A DNA stretch of 64,000 nt from DATBLE01 sp050258035. Lineage in GTDB: Bacteria; Actinomycetota; Thermoleophilia; Gaiellales; Gaiellaceae. Positions 8,464-15,080 of the stretch are shown here, in pieces (position 1 is the first letter of the stretch; each line of letters opens with the position of its first letter). A program made the translations under genes and the position numbers. The stretch lies in assembly GCA_050258035.1 (NCBI GenBank), contig JBLMYA010000047.1, positions 1-64,000 on the forward strand, given 5' to 3'. The notes beneath the pieces were generated by a model, which saw only the letters and a list, made by a program, of their open reading frames with translations, had not been told where the DNA came from and made no database searches.

Positions 8464-11400
8464 ATGGTGACCTGTGCGAGCTGCGGCAAGGAACTGCCGC
8501 AGGACTTCCCTTTCTGCCCGTTCTGCGGGGCCGCACTCGCGGAGGGGCCGATCGGCGCTTCGCGCGATGAGCGGAAGGTGGTCACGGTCGTGTTCGCCGA
8601 CCTGGTCGGGTTCACTGCGCGGGCGGAGCGGCTGGATCCCGAGGACGTTCGCTCGCTGCTGGCGGGTTACCATGCGCGGCTCCGCGCGGAGCTCGAGCGG
8701 TTCGGAGGGACGGTGGAGAAGTTCATCGGCGACGCCGTGATGGCCGTGTTCGGCGCGCCCGTGGCGCACGAGGACGACCCGGAGCGGGCAGTCCGGGCGG
8801 CGCTCGCGATCCGCGACTGGGCGATCGAGCAGGGGGACGAGCTCCAGGTGCGCGTCGCGGTGAACACCGGCGAGGCGCTGGTCGCGCTGGACGCCCGGCC
8901 GGGCGAGGGCGAGGCGATGGTGGCCGGCGACGTCGTCAACGCCGCTGCGCGGCTCCAGTCGGCGGCACCGCTGAATGGGGTTCTCGTCGGCGCCCAGACG
9001 CACCGCGCAACGAGCGACGTCTTCGACTACCGGGAGGTCGAGCCGGTCGTGGCGAAGGGCAAGGCGGAGCCGGTGCCCGCGTGGGAGGCGCTGCAGGCGC
9101 TCGCTCGTTTCGGCGTCGATCTCACTCGCCGGGCGACGACCCGGCTCGTCGGGCGCAGGCGCGAGCTCGACCTCCTGGTCTCGGGCCTGGCACGCGTAGC
9201 CGCGGAACGGTCGGCGCAGCTGGTCACACTTGTCGGTGTCCCGGGGATCGGCAAGAGCCGGCTCGTCTTCGAGCTCTTCCGCGCCGCGGACGAGAGCACC
9301 GAGGTCGTCACCTGGCGGCAGGGGCGATCGCTCCCGTACGGCGACGGCGTCACGTTCTGGGCGCTGGCCGAGATCGTCAAGGCGCAGGCCGGCATCCTCG
9401 AGAGCGACCGGCCGGAGCAGGCGGAGGAGAAGCTGCGGCGGGCGGCTGCGTCCGTCGCCGTCGACGAGGCGGAGGCGGTGTGGCTCGAGCGGCATCTGCG
9501 CCCGCTCGCCGGCGTCGGCGAGCAGGGAACATCCAGTCCGGAGGAGGCAACGGCAGCATGGCGTCGCTACCTGGAGACGCTGGCCGACGAGCGGCCGCTC
9601 GTGCTCGTGTTCGAGGACCTGCACTGGGCGGACGACGCGCTGCTCGACTTCGTCGACGGGCTCGTCGACCGCGTCGCGCACGTGCCGCTGCTCGTCGTCG
9701 CGACCGCGCGTCCCGAGTTGCTGCAGCGCCGGCCGGCCTGGGGCGGCGGCAAGTCGAACGCGTTCACGGTCTCGCTCTCGCCGCTCGCGGACGAGGAGGC
9801 GGCGCTGCTCGTCGCCGACGTGCTCGGCAGGCCGGTCCTCGACGCGAGCGTGCAGGCGGCGCTTCTCGCCCGAGCAGGCGGGAATCCGCTCTACGCGGAG
9901 CAGTACGCGCGCGCGCTCGCCGAGGGCGGCGATCTCGACACGCTGCCGGAGTCGGTGCAGGGGATCATCGCCGCTCGGCTCGACGCGCTTCCCGAGGAGG
10001 AGAAGCGGCTGGTTCAGGACGCAGCCGTCGTCGGGAAGGTCTTCTGGCTGGGCGCGGTCGAGGCGGTCGGGAATGTCAGCCGCTGGGAGGCGGAGGAGCT
10101 CCTGCACCGGCTCGAGCGGAAGGAGTTCGTCCAGCGTTCGCGCACCTCGTCCGTGGCGAGCGAGGCCGAGTACGCGTTCCGCCACGTCCTGATCATGGAC
10201 GTCGCCTACGCGCAGATCCCCCGCGCGGGCAGGGTCGAGAGGCACCGGCAGACGGCGGCCTGGATCGAGTCGCTCGGCCGCCACGACGACCAGGCCGAGC
10301 TGCTCGCACACCACTACCTGCAGGCGCTCGAGCTCGCGGAGGCGGCGGGGCTCGATGCGTCCGACCTGGGAGAGCCGGCGCGGCGGGCGTTACGGGACGC
10401 CGGGGATCGAGCAGCCTCCCTCTCCGCGGCCCCGGCGGCCGAGCGGTTCTACGAGGCCGCGCTGCGGCTGTGGCCGGAGGACGACCCGGAGCGTGCCCAG
10501 CTGCTCTTCCGCCGCGCCGTCCCCGTCTACAGCCAGGCAGGAGCTGACCCCGACCTGCTCACGGAGGCCAGCCTGGCACTGGAGGCCGCCGGCGACCGGC
10601 GGCGTGCAGCCGAGGCCGAGCTCGCGCTCGTGCGGAGCGTCTGGCACCGCGGACAGCTGGAACTTCGACACGAGCACCAGGACCGCGCCGAGCGGCTGCT
10701 CGCCGACGAGCCCCCTTGCCCCGAGCAGGCCCTCGCGCTCGCGAGCCGCGCCTCGACGACGGCCCTCGACGGTGACAACGCGACAGCGCTCGAGCTCGCC
10801 ACGCAGGCGTACGAGCTCGCCAAGAAATTTGGCTGGCGCGATCCCATGATCGCGGCGCTGACGCAGGTCGGAACGGCGCGAGCGACGCTCGGAGACCCGG
10901 CCGGACTCGACGACCTCGCCCGCGCCGCCGAGCTCGCGGAGGCTGCAGGGCTGCTGGGGCCGCTCACCCGGACGCTGAACCAGCTGGCGAGTACGAAGAT
11001 AATCCTTGGCGACGTCCGCGGCTCGACGGAGTCGCGGCTGGCCGCGGCCGCCGTCGCCGAGCGGATCGGCTCCGAGGGGGAACGGCTCTGGTCACAGGGC
11101 GTCCTGACGGATCACCACTACCGCTCGGGGCGCTGGGACGAGGCCCTGCAGCTGTGCGACGAGTTCCTCGCAGGGCCGCGGCACTACCTGAGCGGCCAGG
11201 CCTCGATGCTGCGCGGCGCGATCCGGTCGGCCCGCGGAGACGCGGCCGGTGCGCTCTCCGACACAGACGTGGCGATCGCCCACGCCCGGCGGATCGAGCA
11301 GCCCCAGGTGCTCCACTACATGCTCCCGTTCGGTGCCTACGTCTACGCCGCTGCCGGGGCACCGGAGTGCGCGCAGCCACTCGCCCGCGAGTACCTGGAC

Positions 11401-11769
11401 ATCCTGGCGGGTGGCCGTGAGTTGCAGTTCGGCGTGATCGCTCTTGCCGCGTTTGCAGCCGCAGCGCGACTACTAGGCCTCGACGCCGAGCTCGAGCAGG
11501 CGCTCTCCGAACGAGCGCCATCGCCGTGGATCGACGCGGCGCGCACCTACGCACGCGGCGACTACGTCGAGGCAGCCGAGATGCTCGATCAGATCGGCTC
11601 CCTTCCCGACGAGGCCGAAGCACGCCTTCGCGCCGGGGAGCAGCTCGCCGCGCAGGACCGGGGCGACGAGGCGCTGGAGCAGTTCGAGCGTGCGCGCACG
11701 TTCCACGAGAGCGTCGGGGCGACTGTGCACCTCCGCTCCGCAGAGCGACCCTTCGAGGCGACGGCCTGA
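8464..11769 (+). CDS. Zinc-ribbon - class III nucleotide cyclase - AAA ATPase - TPR signalling protein 2
   Basis: The 1101-residue protein begins with a zinc ribbon (Cys4, Cys7, Cys18, Cys21). A class III cyclase domain follows (about 37-210) with Asp46 and Asp90 for metal, Lys86 and Asp156 for base, and Asn159 and Arg163 for the transition state, all present. A P-loop ATPase comes next (GVPGIGKS 258-265; Walker B LVLVFEDLHWAD), then about 500 residues of TPR-like helices. It is a paralogue of the divergent gene to its left, with the same domain order plus the zinc ribbon. The ATG sits 6 bp after a -10 hexamer. Complete repeat copies lie on both sides. Ligand and output are unknown. Confidence 0.88.
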   Translation: MVTCASCGKELPQDFPFCPFCGAALAEGPIGASRDERKVVTVVFADLVGFTARAERLDPEDVRSLLAGYHARLRAELERFGGTVEKFIGDAVMAVFGAPVAHEDDPERAVRAALAIRDWAIEQGDELQVRVAVNTGEALVALDARPGEGEAMVAGDVVNAAARLQSAAPLNGVLVGAQTHRATSDVFDYREVEPVVAKGKAEPVPAWEALQALARFGVDLTRRATTRLVGRRRELDLLVSGLARVAAERSAQLVTLVGVPGIGKSRLVFELFRAADESTEVVTWRQGRSLPYGDGVTFWALAEIVKAQAGILESDRPEQAEEKLRRAAASVAVDEAEAVWLERHLRPLAGVGEQGTSSPEEATAAWRRYLETLADERPLVLVFEDLHWADDALLDFVDGLVDRVAHVPLLVVATARPELLQRRPAWGGGKSNAFTVSLSPLADEEAALLVADVLGRPVLDASVQAALLARAGGNPLYAEQYARALAEGGDLDTLPESVQGIIAARLDALPEEEKRLVQDAAVVGKVFWLGAVEAVGNVSRWEAEELLHRLERKEFVQRSRTSSVASEAEYAFRHVLIMDVAYAQIPRAGRVERHRQTAAWIESLGRHDDQAELLAHHYLQALELAEAAGLDASDLGEPARRALRDAGDRAASLSAAPAAERFYEAALRLWPEDDPERAQLLFRRAVPVYSQAGADPDLLTEASLALEAAGDRRRAAEAELALVRSVWHRGQLELRHEHQDRAERLLADEPPCPEQALALASRASTTALDGDNATALELATQAYELAKKFGWRDPMIAALTQVGTARATLGDPAGLDDLARAAELAEAAGLLGPLTRTLNQLASTKIILGDVRGSTESRLAAAAVAERIGSEGERLWSQGVLTDHHYRSGRWDEALQLCDEFLAGPRHYLSGQASMLRGAIRSARGDAAGALSDTDVAIAHARRIEQPQVLHYMLPFGAYVYAAAGAPECAQPLAREYLDILAGGRELQFGVIALAAFAAAARLLGLDAELEQALSERAPSPWIDAARTYARGDYVEAAEMLDQIGSLPDEAEARLRAGEQLAAQDRGDEALEQFERARTFHESVGATVHLRSAERPFEATA

Positions 11770-11840
11770 AGCCATCCGCGCAGGTGGACCCGAGTCGGTT
11801 GGGTTAGCGCCCGTCATGGCCCGGCTCGGTTCTGCCGGGC

Positions 11841-12062
11841 TGCAACCCGCCTGCAAGCGAACGCAGCGACACGAATCGACGCGAGACGACACGAAGACCG
11901 GTTCAGCGAGGTCCGGCAGCACCAGACGACACGTATCGACACGGAACGGCACGAACCGACACGAACGGCCGTCGACATGGAGTCGAACACGGACCTCGAG
12001 CAGATCCGTTCGGGAAGCGGGTTCGCGGCGCTCGGGCGGTCCCTCTGCAACCACGGTGCACC
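11841..12062 (+). repeat. Dispersed element, complete copy C
   Basis: Same plan as copy B: TGCAACC and TGCAAGC; three 10-bp units (11868-11897); spacer; four units (11928-11967; GACACGTATC, GACACGGAAC, GGCACGAACC, GACACGAACG); core GACATGGAGTCGAACACGGA whose in-frame stop is lost (CAG for TAG); TTCGGGAAGCGGGTT; and a right end TGCAACC followed by GGTGCACC. It begins 71 bp after the stop of cyclase-ATPase gene 2 and precedes the 3' end of the DHA2 exporter gene. Confidence 0.8.
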
Positions 12063-12208
12063 CCGACCGCAGCCACCGCGGGATGCGACGGTGTCGCGTG
12101 GGCGTGACGTGTCTGACGCAGGTCGCGCGCGGGTGGTGAGCGGCACGGGTCGGGCAGGCACCCTCGGGAGGTGCCGCTCACATCGCACCCGGTCCGGCTG
12201 CTCCGAAC

Positions 12209-13861
12209 CTAGGTTGGCCCGGGTTCGGGCTCATCTTGCCGACCGGGCCGGAGCCGGAAGGCGGCGGCGAGCCCGACCAGGACGAACGCGGCGGCGATGA
12301 AGGCGGCTCGTCGTGCGCTCGCGACGAACGCCTCCTCGACCGGTGCGACTGCAGGCTGGAGTTGTGGCGAGCGGCGGAAGGCGGGCAGCACCGCGCCGCC
12401 GCTCCGCTCGACGGCGGCCGTGATCGCCGCGCGCTGGGGAGGCGTGATCGAGGGGACTGCCTCGAGGCGCTGGCGGGTGCCGGAGGCGAGCGCGGTCGTG
12501 AGCGCGGTGCCGAGGATTGCGATGCCGAGCGCGGAGCCGACCTGCCTCGACGTGCTCTGGATCCCCGATCCCTCTCCGGACTGGGCGCGGGGCACGTCGG
12601 CGAGGATGAGGCTCGTCAGCTGCGCGGTCGCGAAGCCGACGCCGACCCCGTAGACGAAGAGCTGCGGGCAGAACTGCCAGGCCGGGCGGTCGGCAGAGAA
12701 GGTGAGGCCGACGGCGACGATGCCGACGACCTCGACCGCGAGACCGAGCTGAACCACCCGGTGCGGTCCGATTCGGCGGGTGAGCGGCGCGGCCAGCCCG
12801 CCGGCGAGGAATGCTCCTGCGGCGAGGGCGGTCAGGACGAGCCCGGTGTCGAAGGCCGATAGCCCGAGCACCGACTGCAGGAAGAGCGGGATCACGAACA
12901 CGAGCCCGAGCTCGCCGAGCCCGACGATCAGGACTGCGACGTTGCCGTAGCGGAAGGTCGGGATCCGGAAGAGCGAGAAGTCGACGAGAACCGGACGCCC
13001 CGCGAGCGTGCGGCGCCGCTCGACGAGGACGAAGCCGGCGAGCGAGAGCACGCCGAGCGCGAACGCGAACGGGATCACCGACAGCCCGCCGGGGGAGAAG
13101 CCGAGGAAGTCCCGCTGGGCGGTCCACCAGCCGTAGGTCTGCCCTTCGATCAGCCCGAAGACGACGCCGAGGAAACCGACGGTCGACAGCGCGACCCCCG
13201 GCGGATCGAATCCCGGACGCGCGTCCGGATCGCGGCTCTCGCCGACGAAGAGCAGGGCGCCGACGAGCGCGAGCGCTCCGACCGGGAGATTGACGTAGAA
13301 GGCCCAGCGCCAGCTCAGGTTAGTGACGAACCAGCCGCCGGCGAGCGGGCCGAGCGCCGCCATCCCGCCGATCACCGAGCCCCAGATCCCGAAGGCGATC
13401 GCCCGCTCGCGCCCGCGGAAGGTCGCGTTCACGATCGAGAGCGTCGACGGGAGGATCAGCGCTCCGCCGACCCCCTGGAGGAAGCGGCCGGCGAGGAGGA
13501 CGGTTCCCGAGGGCGCGAGCGCGGTGATCAGGCTCGCGCCGAGGAAGACCAGGAGGCCCCAGATGAACACGCGACGGCGCCCGGTCACGTCGCCGATGCG
13601 GCCGACGCTGATCAGGAGCGCAGCGAAGACCAGCGAGTAGATCGAGTTCGCCCACTCCGCCTGGGTGATCCCGATGTGGAGGTCGCGGATGATCGACGGA
13701 ATCGCGACATTGACGATCGTCGCGTCGACGATGATCATCGCCACGCCGATCGTCAGCGCGACGAGGGCGAGCCAGCGGCTGCGGTCGTTCGTTGCCGGGG
13801 TCAGGCGCTCATCCCGTGCCCTGCGCTCGCCGCCGGCACGCAAAGTCCTTGCCGCGGTCAT
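12209..13861 (-). CDS. DHA2-family drug:H+ antiporter (EmrB/QacA type), 14 membrane spans
   Basis: The 550-residue protein shows the major-facilitator signature of the DHA2 branch: VAMIIVDATIVNVAIPSI in span 1, GRIGDVTGRRRVFIWG between spans 2 and 3, and motif C GSVIGGMAALGPLAGGW in span 5. About 14 hydrophobic segments are visible. Family role: export of hydrophobic or cationic compounds across the inner membrane using the proton gradient. The ATG was chosen because AGGAGG lies 4 bp upstream; the open frame extends further but runs into a tRNA-like fragment. No TetR or MarR regulator is adjacent, so the substrate remains unknown. Confidence 0.9.
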   Translation of the reverse strand: MTAARTLRAGGERRARDERLTPATNDRSRWLALVALTIGVAMIIVDATIVNVAIPSIIRDLHIGITQAEWANSIYSLVFAALLISVGRIGDVTGRRRVFIWGLLVFLGASLITALAPSGTVLLAGRFLQGVGGALILPSTLSIVNATFRGRERAIAFGIWGSVIGGMAALGPLAGGWFVTNLSWRWAFYVNLPVGALALVGALLFVGESRDPDARPGFDPPGVALSTVGFLGVVFGLIEGQTYGWWTAQRDFLGFSPGGLSVIPFAFALGVLSLAGFVLVERRRTLAGRPVLVDFSLFRIPTFRYGNVAVLIVGLGELGLVFVIPLFLQSVLGLSAFDTGLVLTALAAGAFLAGGLAAPLTRRIGPHRVVQLGLAVEVVGIVAVGLTFSADRPAWQFCPQLFVYGVGVGFATAQLTSLILADVPRAQSGEGSGIQSTSRQVGSALGIAILGTALTTALASGTRQRLEAVPSITPPQRAAITAAVERSGGAVLPAFRRSPQLQPAVAPVEEAFVASARRAAFIAAAFVLVGLAAAFRLRPGRQDEPEPGPT

Positions 13862-13900
13862 TCCGTCCTCCTGTGCCCCTGGCTGAGGCTCCCGCCTGCC

Positions 13901-13930
13901 CGGTCGCAGGTTCGATCCCCGCCGGCCCAT
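13901..13930 (+). other. tRNA 3'-end-like fragment (T arm plus acceptor strand)
   Basis: GCAGG, the loop TTCGATC and CCCGC form a T arm with one A:C mismatch, and CGGCCCA follows where the acceptor 3' strand would be. Upstream there is no matching 5' acceptor, D arm or anticodon arm; the Shine-Dalgarno and start of the DHA2 gene occupy that space. This looks like the 3' end of a tRNA gene left or copied by recombination, as happens at integration sites. It directly borders a truncated radical SAM gene. Confidence 0.5.
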
Positions 13931-13962
13931 TCAGGGAACGGCCGATGGCGTCCACCCATGGT

Positions 13963-14109
13963 GTACTCGTCGAGCAGGTCGTCCGCCATCCGGAACCTGC
14001 TCCCCGGGTAGAGCATCTCCTTCGACAGGAAGAAGCAGTATTCGCAGTCGAGATTGCAGACAGCGCCGGTCGGCTTCGCGAGCAGGTGGAATGCATGCGG
14101 GAGCGTCAT
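13963..14109 (-). pseudogene. Anaerobic sulfatase-maturating enzyme, N-terminal fragment
   Basis: Only about 49 residues remain: FHLLAKPTGAVCNLDCEYCF, then FLSKEMLYPGSRFRMADDLLDEY. The CxxxCxxC motif (Cys18, Cys22, Cys25) that binds the radical SAM iron-sulfur cluster and the flanking residues are those of anSME enzymes, which turn an active-site Cys or Ser of sulfatases into formylglycine. Homology stops after DEY, and about 35 bp later the DNA becomes the tRNA-like fragment. Intact enzymes are about 370-400 residues. The ATG is 3 bp after the stop of the upstream gene, so it was the last gene of an operon with the sulfatase. Confidence 0.8.
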
Positions 14110-14112
14110 TCG

Positions 14113-14742
14113 TCATGCGGCGAGGACGAGCATCCAGACCAGTGTGCCGAGGAACATCGCCGAGCCGATGCCGAGCAGCACTTCGCGCTGGCGGAGCGAG
14201 TTGAGTTTCGTCGAGACGCCGGCGAAGAAGAGGGATGCGGCGAAGAGCACGACGGCCAGCACGTAGTCGTTCGCCTTCTTGTTCGCCTGATCCGCGGCTG
14301 CAGCGTGAACGCCTGCCTCCCGGTTGAGCTGCTCGGCCTTGACCGCCTCGGCGACGACGTACTGCGGCATGGCAAACGGCGTGAGCGGAGCGTTGGGGTT
14401 CGTCGCCGGTCGCGTCGCGAGCCACGCATCGAAGGCGGGGCGGAACTCCGGCCGGAAGCGCCGCCGGTAGAACTGCGCGACTTTCCGCTTTCCGGCCACG
14501 CTTGCGTCGACCCATTGGACGAAGGTGGCGATGTCGATCTGCGTCTGCTGACCTGAGCGCGTCTGGGCGGCCGACGACTGGATGCGCGCGGCCGTGCCCT
14601 TGCTGTAGTCGGCCGCCTGCTCGCCGCGCCAGCGGGTCGACTGATACGTGCTGAAGGCCGTCGCCACGGCCGCACACGCCAGCAGCACGGTCGAGAGGAG
14701 CTCGACGCGCCGCTGCCCGTGCTCTCCGGCGTCCGAAGCCAC
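14113..14742 (-). CDS. Membrane protein of unknown function (three spans)
   Basis: The 209-residue protein has one membrane span near the N-terminus (ELLSTVLLACAAVATAFS), a charged Gln/Ala-rich middle of about 100 residues, and two spans at the C-terminus (YVLAVVLFAASLFFAGVS and LLGIGSAMFLGTLVWMLVL). The middle would form an extended helical segment. I do not recognise a characterised family; similarity to DUF4337-like proteins is possible. It lies between the sulfatase and the truncated maturase on the same strand, so it may once have been part of that operon. Confidence 0.7.
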   Translation of the reverse strand: MASDAGEHGQRRVELLSTVLLACAAVATAFSTYQSTRWRGEQAADYSKGTAARIQSSAAQTRSGQQTQIDIATFVQWVDASVAGKRKVAQFYRRRFRPEFRPAFDAWLATRPATNPNAPLTPFAMPQYVVAEAVKAEQLNREAGVHAAAADQANKKANDYVLAVVLFAASLFFAGVSTKLNSLRQREVLLGIGSAMFLGTLVWMLVLAA

Positions 14743-15080
14743 TCAGTTGCCGCTGCCCGTGACGACCAGCTCCCTCACCGGGATGGAGTTATGGAGCCCG
14801 GGCCTCTTCGACGGCTCCCTGCTCCAGCCAGATCGCATCGGTCCCGGGGTGGACGGCGAACACGATCTCGTCCGCCAGGAAATATCGCCAGCTGCGCCTC
14901 CGGCCCGTCTCACGGATCGCACCGATTCGCGTATTCGGCCGCCTCCTCCTCGAGCTCGGCCAGCTCGAGCGCGTCCCAGCGCACGTGCGATGTTGCCGGC
15001 CGCGGCGACGAAGAGAGGCGGCGGGGAGCAGTCCCCGCCGCCGGGTCGGGAGGAGTCGAAATGTCACGTATCGCGGTTGC
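14743..15080. other. Intergenic stretch with possible decayed small gene
   Basis: On the minus strand a short frame reads VRWDALELAELEEEAAEYAN followed by RCDP and stop, and immediately after it another frame reads SWRYFLADEIVFAVHPGTDA. Both have protein-like composition but are in different frames, as if one small gene had been broken. I cannot identify it. Confidence 0.3.

Noticed and set aside
8024..8536. N-terminal extension of cyclase-ATPase protein 1
   Set aside because: The open frame runs through the repeat element and translates it; family homology begins at HRKVVTVLF.
5119..12062. Classical integron with attC sites
   Set aside because: No integrase in the window, genes face both ways, and the elements lack the R/L box palindrome of attC; only the layout is cassette-like.
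13857..13930. A complete tRNA gene
   Set aside because: Only the T arm and acceptor 3' strand are recognisable; the 5' acceptor, D arm and anticodon arm do not fold, and the DHA2 gene start occupies that space.
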